A stretch of DNA of 64,000 bases from Rhexocercosporidium sp. MPI-PUGE-AT-0058 (GCA_020746875.1 JAGTJL010000031.1:124001-188000); one strand, 5' to 3'; counted from the stretch's first letter, positions 12,701-23,328 are shown. Numbers and translations are program-made. The notes: generated from the letters alone by a model not told the origin.

Positions 12701-15550
12701 ACCTAATTAAGTCACGTGCAGTGCCAAGAGAGCAGCTGCCCGTGCCTATACGATACTTATTTTAAAAATAGCCTTTATAGTTATTAAACTCTAGCTTTTA
12801 CATCTTTTAGTTAATCTTTAAATTATAAAGTTATATTTATAATAGCCTTAAGATAATATTATATCTTCCGATTTTAATTACGTTAAATTAAATGTATTTA
12901 AAGTATCCGCCGATCCTTATATATAATAGTTTTATTTATATATTAATTAAGCCGTTCGCGGCAAGCCCTTTATTAGCGAGTATTAATTAATACCCGTCCT
13001 TTTTGACTTCGGTAAGCAGGAGATATTAAATCGTAATAATAAGAGATATAAAGTTCTTTTACGCTCCGGAATTTATTATAGCTTATAGTTTTACTCTTCG
13101 AATGTCGACGTCGAGGGTTAAGTAATTACTTTTCTTTATAGTTATAATTATACGCAAGTCTATTCCTTCGACGTAAACCTTTTTAGTTAATATGTTTTCC
13201 TATTACTAATTCTTTAAATTTTTATATAAAATATAATATAACTAATTCATACTTAAGGATATAAAGGGTTTAAAGGGTTTTTTATAATAGGTTTTTAAGT
13301 CATCTCGTGAGTTAATTTATATATAATTCCGTAATATTTTTATAATAACTTCTTATATATTTCTTACGTTTATTTATATCGCCGTTTATTAAAACGATAT
13401 TTTATTAATTAAGATTTATTAAACGTAAGTTCGAAAAACATTATTCTCGACGTCCGCTGTCTTTTAGGCGATGCGTAAGTTACTTCGAAAGACTACTTCG
13501 TACTCTTCGCCTTACTGCGGCCCTTCGCGTAAAATAATCCCTAGTTCGACATAAGTAACTCTTGTGTCGACGTTCGTTTAGTGCTTAATATTAAGAGTAT
13601 TTCGAGTGGGATATTCTTCTCGTTACGTAACCCGCTAAACCTCTCGCTCTTAGGGTCCGAATAATATTAGTCTTAGTGGCATGGCATTGCCTTAATATTA
13701 TAAGTCTTCGCTTCTTTTAATATTAGTTATATCTTTTAGGCTTTGTGCCTAGCGTGTGGTTTCAGATAGCCGTTATTAAACGTATTATTTATCTTATTAA
13801 GTCTAGTCGCTAGACTCGGGTCTTATTATATATTAATAAATGTAATTATTATTTATTTTACTTTACTTATTATTTTCTTTATTATTATTACCTTTAATTT
13901 AATTATTAATATAATTAGCGTTAAGCTTATTTATTATTATATAACGGTAAGTAGCGCTGACTTAAACTTCTTTTAATAAAAGCAAAAGAGGTATATTAAT
14001 AACGTCGTACACCCCTCGTCTTATAAAGTTAAGTTGTTTCTTTTTAGCACTCTTCTTATAGTGCGAGCTTGCTATGTGCCCTAAAAGGCCATATTTATAG
14101 TATAGCTTCTTCTCGCGTCGTTCATTTATGACTTCCTTTAATAGTCTTTTTTATTATGCTTTGCCTTTTTCTTTTTTATAAGTGGCGTCGTATTTCATAA
14201 GATTTAACTATTAATTATCCTTAGGGTTGCCTTGCCGTCGGCGTCTTTCGTTCTGTCGGTGGCTAGACTACCTTTAGCCCCTTCTTACGTACGTTTATTA
14301 TTTACGTTTAAACTTATGTAAGCGGTTATTAATTCAGACGGTCTATTCGATAAAGGTAAAGATATCCTTTACTTAAAGATTAATTTTAATGAGTTTTAGT
14401 CGAATATAATCTTTAAGCTCTCGTCGGTAATAGTTAATAAATAATTAAGAGTTTTAGTCAGTTTTATTAACGTGTTTTTAGAATTTTATAGCGTAGGCCA
14501 TTATATTATTAACTTACTTTAAGTCGTATAAATAGGTTTCTGCCGTTTTAACTTCGTTAATATTATTAAACATTCGCCGAATTTCTTTTTTAAATCCTCC
14601 TTAAGTCTTAAACATAGTCTACGTAGCGAGCATAGCCTTATAAGTGTCTTTATTCTCGAAGTAGTCCTTAAGGAACGGCTCGATCCATTATATAGCTTTA
14701 CCTTTAAAGTATAATACCGTCTAAAGGGCGTAGCTTTCGCTAATAGGGAATTTGTCGTTATTAAAGTATTAATAAAGTTTTACTTAAAGGATGAAAGTCT
14801 TTAAGTCCTTTTAGTTTCCTTAAAAGGTGTCGAGAAGCTTAACTTTTAAAGTTTTCTTAAGTTCGTGCGTTAAGTAACCTTAAGCATTAAGTATTTCTTT
14901 ATTTTTGTTTTCTTTATAGTTTTTCCCTTTAAGAATAAATACGGATAATAAAGAAGTGCCGATAACATTGCTTTATAAGCTAAGTACTTAGCCTTTAATT
15001 AAGGGGGTTAATATAATATACGTAAGTCGGTACTTTTGACGAGAAGGTATTTAAAGTATTACGGTCCGTGTATTTACTCGGTATAAATACGGTAAGTTAT
15101 ATTAATTTTAATAATTGAGAAGTAGGTGTATTACGTACGGTGAAATAAATAATAACTAATATAAGTAAAATACTATTTTTAATTAAACATAAAGCTCTTA
15201 TTTAATGGCAGACGTACTAGTCTTTTATAAAACCTTTATATTATATAACCGCCAGGACCGCTAGGTCTTGTCGGTCCTAGACTTTTAAACTTTAGCGGTC
15301 TAGCGGTTTATTACGTGAGAGGGTCGCGTAATTTAAGGGCCTATCTATCCTTTAGTCGTTTATCGATAATAACATTTATATAATATATAACTTATAAAAT
15401 CCTAAGTATTAAGGTCTCTTAAAGGAATGTTTTTAAGAGTAATACTCTCTTAATATATTTCTCTTAAAACCCTTATCTTCCTGAGCCTATAGTCCTAAGT
15501 ATTACGTTGTCCCGGGGTCTAGTGTCACGGGACGCGGGGCGTTCGTAACA
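12700..15550 (-). mobile_element. Decayed Gypsy-type LTR retrotransposon (LTR, gag, protease)
   Basis: On the minus strand the element begins at 15,550 with TGTTACGAACGCCCCGCGTC, a typical fungal Gypsy LTR start, then AT-rich gag. A degraded CCHC knuckle lies at 14,058-14,105 (Tyr at the expected Cys positions, GHIA kept). A retropepsin-like INSGA-NFIS block lies at 13,030-13,090 (NSGA codons at 13,062-13,073), and the post-protease IGRYNIIL block at about 12,842-12,880. Recognisable Gypsy sequence ends near 12.7 kb, just where the Copia-type element begins. No second LTR copy was found. Confidence 0.7.
15190..15550 (-). repeat. Gypsy-type 5' LTR (inner end approximate)
   Basis: The outer end, TGTTACGAAC... 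on the minus strand, is clear at 15,550. Inside are short self-similar words (CCGCTAGA/CCGCTAAA and TAGCGGTCC). The inner boundary is not marked by a primer-binding site I can read, so 15,190 is a guess. Confidence 0.5.
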
Positions 15551-15639
15551 TATACATTAATAATTATAAGTTAATTGGGTTTGTTATAATAAATAAATAT
15601 ATAAGATTATATTAAGCATACCTTTCCATAACTCAACTA

Positions 15640-15885
15640 CCTTTGCATAAAGCTCCGGCTTCGCATAAAGCTCTGGCTTCCATGCTTTGAGCCTCGGAAG
15701 CTTTAAGCTTCCGGTAAATGGTTATTCAGGGCTAAAACAGTGGCTTTCGGAAGCCTTAAGCTTCCATGTTTTAAACCTCGGAAGCTCTGGTAATATAAAG
15801 CCAGTCTTAATACAAAGCTAGTTTCAATATAAAGCTAATAACCGATGCGAGAGCAAATAGCCGATGCGAGAGCTAAATAGCTTGG
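15640..15885. repeat. Hairpin direct repeats and short tandem repeats
   Basis: A 26-bp unit, CTTCCATG...CTCGGAAGCT, occurs at 15,677-15,702 and 15,761-15,786 with three transition differences. Each copy is itself a weak palindrome (CTTCC...GGAAG). Further GGAAG-CTT-AAGCTTCC palindromes lie at about 15,695-15,712 and 15,748-15,765. A 20-bp unit, CCGATGCGAGAGC[A/T]AATAG, is tandem at about 15,842-15,881. It lies between the Gypsy LTR and the Fot1-like relic and could be terminal sequence of a small DNA element. Confidence 0.7.
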
Positions 15886-16109
15886 CGCTTAAAAGTAGTT
15901 ATATAGACTTAGTTTCCCCCGAAGTAATGGAATCATCATTCACACCAAATCTCTTTTTTTCAAAATACAAAATTTTAAAAAAACAAATTAAGTAACTTAA
16001 TTTTTTCTCCTTACTATGGCCGAGATACTATTACTCTTTCTAATATTAAATCTAAGTGAAGAGCTAGTGGATTATAGCCGGTATCTCTAGCGAAACCTTA
16101 ATAAGCTTA

Positions 16110-16560
16110 TTTTTACTAGGAAATAATAATAAATCGATAGCCCCGGCTTTTTAAGAGTCTCAGAAAGTAGCAATACTACCTCCCGAGCTTTTTAGCACTT
16201 TTATTTAATTATAGACTCCTAAAGCTGCGAAAGATCTTCGTTTATAAATACGCACTTTAGCAAGCGAATTATATAATTAGCATTCGACGTAACTTTTACT
16301 CTTTAGGAAGATTATGAAAAGATTTTATAAAAAGGATTACGAATTAAAGAAGTTAAATATAAGAATTAAAAAGTTAGAAGAGCGATTAAAATAGTTAAAG
16401 CTAAGGAAAAGGAAGAAAGTCCAAACTAGCTCAAATTCCAAGATTACGATAACACGTGCTATTTAGGCGGCTTAAATTGAGGCTAGAGATCGTTAAATTG
16501 CATCTATAGAACTAGAATTAGAAAGAGATTCTGACTCTATAAAATCTTGTATAAAAGTTA
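16110..16560 (+). pseudogene. Fot1/pogo-like transposase C-terminal relic
   Basis: The plus-strand frame reads a coiled-coil-like LKKLNIRIKKLEERLK, a basic KLRKRKKVQ block, then NSKITITRAI and an acidic tail ERDSDSI, interrupted by TAG/TAA at codons where Gln is expected. This order (helix, KRRKV patch, I-x-x-AQ-like segment, acidic end) is the usual C-terminus of fungal Fot1-type DDE transposases. The catalytic triad region upstream is not readable, so this is a dead fragment. Confidence 0.5.
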
Positions 16561-17205
16561 ACGTAGAATAGAATTATTAGGTATTGAATAAAGAATGCTG
16601 ATATTACGCGAGGTAGGCGGAATAATGGGGTGGGACGTTATAGGAAATGCTAAATAAAGGAGACGATAAGGAGGCCTCCGTATAGAGGATAGGACAATCA
16701 AATCTAGTAATAATTTGCACTGTGTCGGAATTTGTGTGCGAAGTAAAGAATACTACAGGGAAGGAATAAGCAATATCTCCCTATCAAGTCTCATCCATGT
16801 GCATCTTGTTTCAAGTGCACGCTCACTACTTATTAAACCTGCTTCCACTTTCTTTTAAGTAATAGCGTACGGCGAAATTTTGGTTATTAGTTCGAATGCG
16901 AATCGACGGCATAAACCACTCTAGATATCTGGGAATAATTACCCGGTAACCGTATTAATATCTTTGCCTATTAGGTCTAAAAAACAATTCGGGTAAGGGT
17001 ACGGATATATTGCAAAACGGCAGAGAGTCCTCGATCTAGCGAAGGGATTATTAACCTTTGAGTCCTTAAGTCTTAGTTTATAATCAAGTAAAAACCCAAC
17101 ACGCTTATTAATGTGATTGTGAAGCATTTTGGCAGATTGCAATTAGATTTAGGACTGCATCTCCAACACATTTATTTCAAAAATTCTTAAGGTTACCTAT
17201 AATAC
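16561..17205. other. Gene-free, moderately AT-rich spacer
   Basis: Less RIP-like than its left side. I see no open frame, splice pattern or repeat that supports a gene. A 67-codon minus-strand frame (16,939-17,142) shows no family features. Confidence 0.4.
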
Positions 17206-17497
17206 ATGACATGCTCCTCCTTTCAATTATTAAGTGTGGCTTCCTCCTATACGAACGAGATACAAGCAACAGAGCACTGCCTGATTTCTGGGCCAATAAC
17301 ACCCCTGAAACTCTTTTCACCTGCGTTCGTCGGGACCTTGACACTAGAACAACTGGAGGAGATTGCGGGCGAGGATCCTAGGCAAGCGAAAACAGTTACA
17401 AAAGATGCTGGTAAAGATACAAAAAGTTCGGAATGAGAAGGCAAATTTTCATAAAGAGCGATTGATTAATGCAGCCACGCCGCATCGAGTGATTTGA
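17206..17497 (+). pseudogene. Dynamin-family GTPase C-terminal (GED-like) fragment, frameshifted
   Basis: One frame reads LTLEQLEEIAGEDP, the kind of E-IAGED segment found near the end of fungal dynamin-like GTPases. At about 17,380-17,386 the likely sequence slips by one base into the next frame, which continues KRKQLQKMLVKIQKVRNEK, a charged helix as expected, to a TGA at 17,495-17,497. Without the slip the frame ends early at TGA 17,434-17,436 with a low-complexity tail. No GTPase domain is present upstream. It is a relic of a host-type gene within the repeat block. The family call rests on a short stretch and may be wrong. Confidence 0.42.
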
Positions 17498-17499
17498 CT

Positions 17500-18850
17500 C
17501 ATCCAAGTTGCACTTGGATAGGTCTTAATAACTTGTATTTACTTCTTCCTGAGATTCATTTTCTTTATCGATTTATTTAAAGTACCCCTTAGTCTGACCT
17601 CGAAAATCACTATCCTCGACTATTATGCGCCCTTTTACTTCGTTTTTTGCGTCGCGAAATTCTATTTCTTTATTAGAAGAGATTTCTTTAGTTAAAGTAA
17701 GAGGACGCTTCCTCTTCTTAGTTCGCCGTTTCGATTTCTTATTAATGCTTTCCTTTCTTAATACGAGTTCTCTTATGCGTTGGAGCTTCTCCGCTTTATT
17801 TAAAAACTCAGTAAGCTATAAGTATATAATTGTAATGCCTGGAAGCTCTTTAGAGTCGAAGGTTACAACTTTAGAATTAGCGAAGTAGTCGAGGGGAAAA
17901 TATAATGCCTTAATAGTATTAATAGCAAATCCGTCCGATAAACGGAAAACCTGTAGATATTAAGCCAATTTCATTAAATATATAAAACGCATATCACGGT
18001 TAATTATTGTTTTGACATTTAGAGTTTCGAGACCTTTCTTGTTATCTTTTAAGTAGCGCGGCTTTCATATCGATATTCGAGCTTCCTTCTTTGTCCCGTA
18101 TCCTAATTCGAACCTTATAATTGCCTTAATATTTGCGTTTAAGTATTAAATATAAATTTATATTACTTTACGTAAGTCTTTAATATTTTATAAGCATACT
18201 ACTTTATATATTACTTTAAGATACTCTGCCTCGTTATGTTGAAACTGGTTATCCGGCTATTATTAAATATGCGGCCGGTAAATTCTGGCGTTATTGTCCG
18301 AATCGATCTCTTGCAGTTGTATACTGCCGGACCTCACGTTAAATATTCATTCTATGAATCTGGCAGCTTCGTTATCTCCGTCTTTAATGCGTTGTAATTA
18401 AGCTTTGGTTTCTTTTAATACTTATTCTGAGAAACTTTCGTCAATTGTTATCGGCATACGTCTTATGTAAAAGACTTCCTTTAAAGAATCATATTTTAAT
18501 TTGTTTTAGTTAGCTCGACTTCTCTAAAACGAGGGCAGTTATATAATGGTATACTTAAGTTTATCGTTCATAAAACTTTGTAATTCAGGAAGCTAATATA
18601 GCCTCGCTAACGGATTCTTATATTTTGAAAGCCTTACTTTTAATTTTCGCAACTAATCCGCTAAAATATAATGTTAACGTTATTTAATTAAGTGTAATAT
18701 TAAAGAGATTAGAGATTTTGGATTCAGTATTGACAGCAATTTATTAGTTACTAAAGGTATTAAAGATAACCGAATTTGCCTTTCCGGTGGTGTATTATCC
18801 GTAGATTCAAGAATAATAAGCGTCGAAACCGAGAACCTCTCGTCACTCAT
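17500..18850 (-). other. Unidentified decayed coding-like sequence, RIP-like
   Basis: AT-rich. The minus strand keeps protein-like stretches such as FRLSDGFAINTIKALYF (about 17,900-17,950), KVVTFDSKELPG (about 17,835-17,870) and a basic SKRRTKKRKRP block (about 17,700-17,740), separated by stops. The basic block could be a transposase tail, but I cannot place the family. Confidence 0.4.
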
Positions 18851-19623
18851 TGCTTAGCTGGTATAAAAGGTTATTCTTCCAATCAATTGTCTGATACTCT
18901 AGAAATTTCTCCATGAATGTCCTCAAAAGGTAAAGGCAGTGGACGAGACACACCTTCCAACCCCTTTTTTTGTACCGAACCGTGCAATGTTGTGTGACTT
19001 CGCGATTTTAGAGTGTATGCTATATTTGACTCTTTGATAAAACAGAGCAAAGCGATATGCTCTCGAAACTAGGCTTGGCAGTTCTGGTGACCAGCCTAGA
19101 GCATAATCTCCCACCAGAAAATAGACGATAACTTGCGCACGCTAATAAGCGAATGATCATTCAACAGCCATTATCTGAGGGCAGTCAGCTCCAATCGTCG
19201 CTCTGGCTGGTCGAATACTGACTTCTCTCGATATCATATCTGAATTTACTACCTCATGTCAGAGACCTCAAGCTACATGGGGCTAGATTCGGTGACCTTT
19301 TTTGGTCCTGATGATCTGCACCTAACTTGAAGGGGTCTACAACTCTGTCCTATTTTACAACACTCTTGGGATCGGGGTATATCAAAAAACATGTCCTACC
19401 ATGTACTGCGCTTTACTGAAAAGAGCCAAACGTTGCGGGAATACGCATTCCTCCGCGTAACATGACCTCACCCCCGCCAAGACACGCGAAGCACCACCTT
19501 TACCCCGCAATCTTGCTACTTTATATTTAGTCAGTTGCTTCACTATTTTGTCCATTTTACCTTGTTTCCATCACTTCTCAGTAGACACTCGGCTTATGTC
19601 GTATCCTTACACCGTCTACCACA
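18851..19623 (+). promoter_or_regulatory. Gene-free sequence upstream of the C2H2 gene
   Basis: Base composition returns to genic levels. No supported ORF lies here. The pyrimidine-rich stretch before 19,624 suits a fungal 5' leader. Confidence 0.35.
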
Positions 19624-20700
19624 ATGGCTTCTCCAATCCAACACCAAAAATCTGTTGAGCACTGTCCCTGTGCCGACTGCGTTCGCTTGGATAGCTACAT
19701 AATGTTGCTCGAAGCCCAGCTACCGCCTCTCTACTGCCCCGAGTGCAAACTAGCCTTCTGCCACAAAGCATCTCTTGAAGCTCACCAGCTCGACGAACTG
19801 CATGCCTCCTGCTACAACTGTAGGGTTGCCTTTCCTACAAGAAAACTATATGCATCACACATTCAATTGCACAGTACCGCCTTAGTGCGACCGCTTTCGC
19901 CCGCGACCCAATTCCGGTGTTGCGACTGTGAGCGCGACTTCAAAAGTAAAGGTACACTCACGGATCATCTCCGTTCTAGCAGCGTCCATACAACCAGGAA
20001 GGGAGGGAAGAATAAGAAGAAGAACAAGCAACAAGGGCAACAGGAGCAGGGTACTCCACAAATGAAGTGCGAAAAGTGCAGCAAAACTTTCACGAGTCGA
20101 CTTGCGCTGAATTCACATTTATCATCGGTGCGACATCATCCACTGAGCGACATCAAGTGTCTTGCAGGCACGAAATGCACGAAGCGGTTTAATTGTCCAT
20201 CAGGGCAGTTGCAACATCTAGAGAGCGGGAGATGTAAGTCAGGGATGACGAAGACAAAGCTTTTTGGTGCTATTGCGACAAGGGATACCGGACGGATCAT
20301 TACGTCGAGAGGATTTGAGGTGCAGACCTTGCTAGAAGACAACTTGTTTGCGTCTGCAAGTTCGATATCGAGTCCTATACTAACCCCAACATCGACCGAG
20401 TTTCTCTGTTCCTATCCACCCTCGCCGCCCTCCCTAGTCCTCACGCCTGAATCCACTTTGTCACCTAGCGCAAACTTTCACGATAGACTCCTCCCTCAGC
20501 TCCACACTCAAAGTGGCTTCCAGCTATGCCACCTCTGCCCTCCGTCCCGTACTCGTACATTCAAAAGCAGGGCGGCACTTCAGCAACATCTGTCGTCAAG
20601 TGTCCATGTTCAAGTATCTACTCCCTTGCTAGTACTCGACGATATATCGTTCCATTGCCCCCGTACTTTATTGAATGACGGGAGTCAGACGAGGCCTTGA
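19624..20700 (+). CDS. C2H2 zinc-finger protein with disrupted C-terminus
   Basis: A 358-aa intronless frame. Fingers of the C-x2-C-x12-H-x3-6-H type are visible: CPEC...H...H (residues about 38-60), CYNC...HIQLH (about 63-83), CCDC...HLRSSSVH (about 98-121), CEKC...HLSSVRHH (about 149-172), then a CLAGTKC...HLESGRC unit and a CHLC...HLSSSVH unit near the end. A Lys/Gln linker separates fingers 3 and 4. A nuclear nucleic-acid-binding role is inferred from the fingers only. The frame stops at TGA 20,698-20,700, but a matching SGLVQHLESGAC segment follows one frame over and the original frame resumes to TAA 20,833-20,835, so the last finger is broken by two compensating one-base shifts (see findings). 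Splicing does not explain it. It could be a living truncated gene, a recent pseudogene or a sequencing artefact. Confidence 0.72.
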   Translation: MASPIQHQKSVEHCPCADCVRLDSYIMLLEAQLPPLYCPECKLAFCHKASLEAHQLDELHASCYNCRVAFPTRKLYASHIQLHSTALVRPLSPATQFRCCDCERDFKSKGTLTDHLRSSSVHTTRKGGKNKKKNKQQGQQEQGTPQMKCEKCSKTFTSRLALNSHLSSVRHHPLSDIKCLAGTKCTKRFNCPSGQLQHLESGRCKSGMTKTKLFGAIATRDTGRIITSRGFEVQTLLEDNLFASASSISSPILTPTSTEFLCSYPPSPPSLVLTPESTLSPSANFHDRLLPQLHTQSGFQLCHLCPPSRTRTFKSRAALQQHLSSSVHVQVSTPLLVLDDISFHCPRTLLNDGSQTRP

Positions 20701-20835
20701 AAACAATTCTCGACTGCCAGTGGATTAGTACAGCACCTTGAGAGCGGTGCTTGTAATGGGGGGAAAGGAACTTTGCAGTACGTAGAGGATGAGATGGAGG
20801 GTATAGGATTTCGCGGTCTAAAGCTGCTAAGCTAA
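20701..20835 (+). pseudogene. Displaced C-terminal tail of the C2H2 protein
   Basis: From about 20,687 the +1 frame reads KQFSTASGLVQHLESGAC up to a run of five G at 20,759-20,763, where one more G would be needed to continue. After the G run the original frame reads GTLQYVEDEMEGIGF to TAA 20,833-20,835. The HLESG-C word repeats the one at about 20,215-20,233 inside the intact part. Confidence 0.65.
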
Positions 20836-21170
20836 AAACAAGTTAGGTCTTACAAGCCTTGAGCTTCTCTTACTTCGACTGATAGGCACAGGAATGTTTC
20901 CCTATAGCTTGCGTTGCGTGTAACGGCAAGTTGAGGATGTCTCTGCCTTGCGCTCACGTACATCATAATGTAGTTATCGGCATATGTGCTTTACCAAGCT
21001 TGCTAGATTTCGATTCACCGATACTAAGTTCGACTTGCCCGTATCGTTTTCCGTCTTATCGAGTGTTCCGACGGTTATTATACTGCGATTCTACGATGGG
21101 GAGTCTATCAGTACTGCTTTGACTCGCTACTCATGCTTATCGCGTTTATAATCTTCGAAGCATCGCAACT
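20836..21170. other. Gene-free spacer
   Basis: No gene is supported. The small plus-strand frames here (20,931-21,122 and 21,133-21,327) overlap the coding-like frame downstream or lack any family feature. Confidence 0.35.
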
Positions 21171-21590
21171 TAATGCTCTCACCCCAGGGAGGATCCTGCT
21201 ATTCTACAACCTGTCTTCCTCTCGGTACCCCCAAAGACATACATCTCTGAGTCCTGCCCTCGAGTTCGGACTTATATCCAACCAGAGTACGACACATCAG
21301 CCAGAGAAGATATCCACGTGCCACTAATTATCAAGCGAATCAAACCCGTTGAGCACATGGACATCAATATGCTCAACAAGCTCAAGAACAAATCGAGAGG
21401 AAGTTTCGCTCGCAGTCGTTCGGAGATACCTAAGATCTTTACAGAGGAGGACTATGCTGTGCATCTCGAGGACCAAGCAAAGATCGCTTCTATCACGTTC
21501 ACAGCAGCGACAAAAAGGGGCAGAGATGAGTATGATCTCTTGGTTACGCTTGGGAACAAGCCTTTCGTGAAGAGGTGGTGTTCCGAGTAA
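21171..21590 (+). CDS. Uncharacterised exon-like ORF, probably partial
   Basis: One frame is open from just after a TAA near 21,170 to TAA 21,588-21,590. It reads PAILQPVFLSVPPKTYISE, then IIKRIKPVEHMDINMLNKL, then DEYDLLVTLGNKPFVKRW. It has the mixed composition of a real protein, but no ATG at its head; a CAG acceptor-like site near 21,184-21,187 would suit a missing 5' exon. I recognise no family. It may be the 3' exon of a small gene or a relic next to the repeat block. Confidence 0.4.
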
Positions 21591-22566
21591 CGACGTTGAT
21601 TTTACAAAATTGTTCGGCTACTACTGAAGAGAAGCAGATGGGAGGAGCTGTATGCTTGTAGCCCGAGATTTGAGCATTTCTAAGTTTTGGTTTGTGCGGT
21701 TGCCTCCTTTGATTTCATGATCTCTAAGTACGAGAAAATACGTACGTTGATAACATTTCTGGTAGCTAAGCTAGTAAATTTACATATCGTTGATTTTCCC
21801 TTCGTGTGCTCGCTGTCTGTTCCTTTCTTATTCCGATGAAGGGGCTATACTGTAATATCCGTTTGCAGCCCCTTAAACAGCCTCGCGTAATTTCGCCAAA
21901 CAACTAAAACCCTGCTTATCAACCAAAACACAGAAATGATGAGGATTTCACCATATACTACCTGTTCATTTCAATTTCCAACTCATAATTGAGTAATCTA
22001 GTATGACTGCAGAGATTGTGGGGCAGTTTAGGTGAGGCTGCTACCAACATTTGCTTGCCAGCAACCAACCCGTGTTGTTGATTGCCCTCCCGCCGCCAAC
22101 TACCCTCGTCTTCTCTGCCTCCCTAAACACAAACGTACACAAATACTTACCAGCTCACTCCCTCGCTCTCATTATCATCTATCAATATATAAACAACTTA
22201 CTAACCCTACCCTCATTCTCTCAACAACCCAAATTTTCTGGCACCAGATATACTACCAAGGTGCCTGCATCCTCAAACCACGTGCCCGAAAACCCGGTTT
22301 CTTTCTCTCTTTTTACCTGTCATGGCGAGAATCATGAGTGACGGAAAGATAGTTCATGTACTTCCGTTCTGTGATAGCTATCGAGGGGAAAATGAGCGAT
22401 CTCCCTCCCTAAATGCAAAAACCTGATATGAGTGCCCAACATGAATGAAGCTGCCCGGGGATGGTAGTATATTTGACCCAATTTACAAATTCAAAAAACC
22501 AAAGCTCGCACCTTAGTTTCCTAGGCTAATCATACAGTACATAACCTACTCTTTCTTTAATGAAAT
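21591..22566. other. Gene-free spacer
   Basis: Two overlapping plus-strand frames (22,032-22,337 and 22,051-22,341) are low-complexity Pro/Ser/Thr-rich and look like chance. No splice pattern or repeat is evident. Confidence 0.35.
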
Positions 22567-22866
22567 AGGCGGGACGAAAAGCCCGATCCTGCGAAGTATA
22601 TGCCTGCTCTCGATGGACCAACGACACGAGATGAGATTCTTCAGGACCCGGAATACCTATCCTTCCTCATAGAAGTTGTAGATCAGAAACCAAGCAAACC
22701 TCCTTTAACATCGAAGGGATTTAGATGTGCATTATTTCTCGCGGTCAAGGCTGCAATTTTCGGACGTCAACAAAACTACCGCTGTGAATTTCATACCTCT
22801 ATCTTTACCACACCCCTCTACTACTTATGCGAGCATACAATAGAGAAGGATGCCACACAAGATTGA
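22567..22866 (+). CDS. Uncharacterised exon-like ORF
   Basis: The frame is open from before an AG at 22,566-22,567 (GAAATAG|GC) through ATG 22,600 to TGA 22,864-22,866. It reads RDEKPDPAKYMPALDGPTT, then ILQDPEYLSFLIEVVDQ, then FRCALFLAVKAAIFGRQQ, an acidic, amphipathic, natural-looking segment followed by a less convincing tail. It may be one exon of an eroded gene. I recognise no family and no partner exon. Confidence 0.28.
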   Translation, partial: RRDEKPDPAKYMPALDGPTTRDEILQDPEYLSFLIEVVDQKPSKPPLTSKGFRCALFLAVKAAIFGRQQNYRCEFHTSIFTTPLYYLCEHTIEKDATQD

Positions 22867-23328
22867 AGATTCACGAATCGTGTTCCTGCATCTAGCACGC
22901 ATCCAATATATGTAAACATAATGTACTCTATTTCTGCTCCTTGGTCCTCTATGTGACGATGGAAGAATACTTCAAGCACCGAGCTACGGCGAACCAAAAA
23001 CTTGAAAAAATAAGGAGGTTTTAATATATAGTGTGACATGGAGCATGCCTCATTCGAAGGACGTCTCCATAAACATTAAATCTTACCCACAGAAATCACC
23101 AGTGATCGTGTATGAATTCAAGAAAGAAAGGCCATTTATTCACCATTCCATCTCGATCGGGAATTACAACCAAGGAGATATTGCACATCCGAAGAAATAA
23201 TCGACTAGTTGAAATGTAAATCCATTACCCTTGTTCTCTTACACTATCAAGCCAGGCCGTGCCATAATAGTTCCAGTTCCAATTCCGTCCCAATCCATGT
23301 TCCATTTTCCACGATCCCAATTCCGTAT
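22867..23328 (-). other. Gene-free sequence downstream of cyanase
   Basis: It lies 3' of the cyanase stop codon on the minus strand and would hold its 3' untranslated region. No ORF is supported. Confidence 0.35.

Noticed and set aside
15640..15885. CRISPR-like array of short repeats
   Set aside because: Only two copies of each unit, palindromic, with no regular spacers, in a eukaryotic genome.
16860..16920. TTCGAAT words resembling a tRNA B-box
   Set aside because: No A-box at the right distance and no cloverleaf could be drawn.
22032..22341. Two overlapping plus-strand frames of about 100 codons
   Set aside because: Pro/Ser/Thr low-complexity composition in both frames, with no family features.
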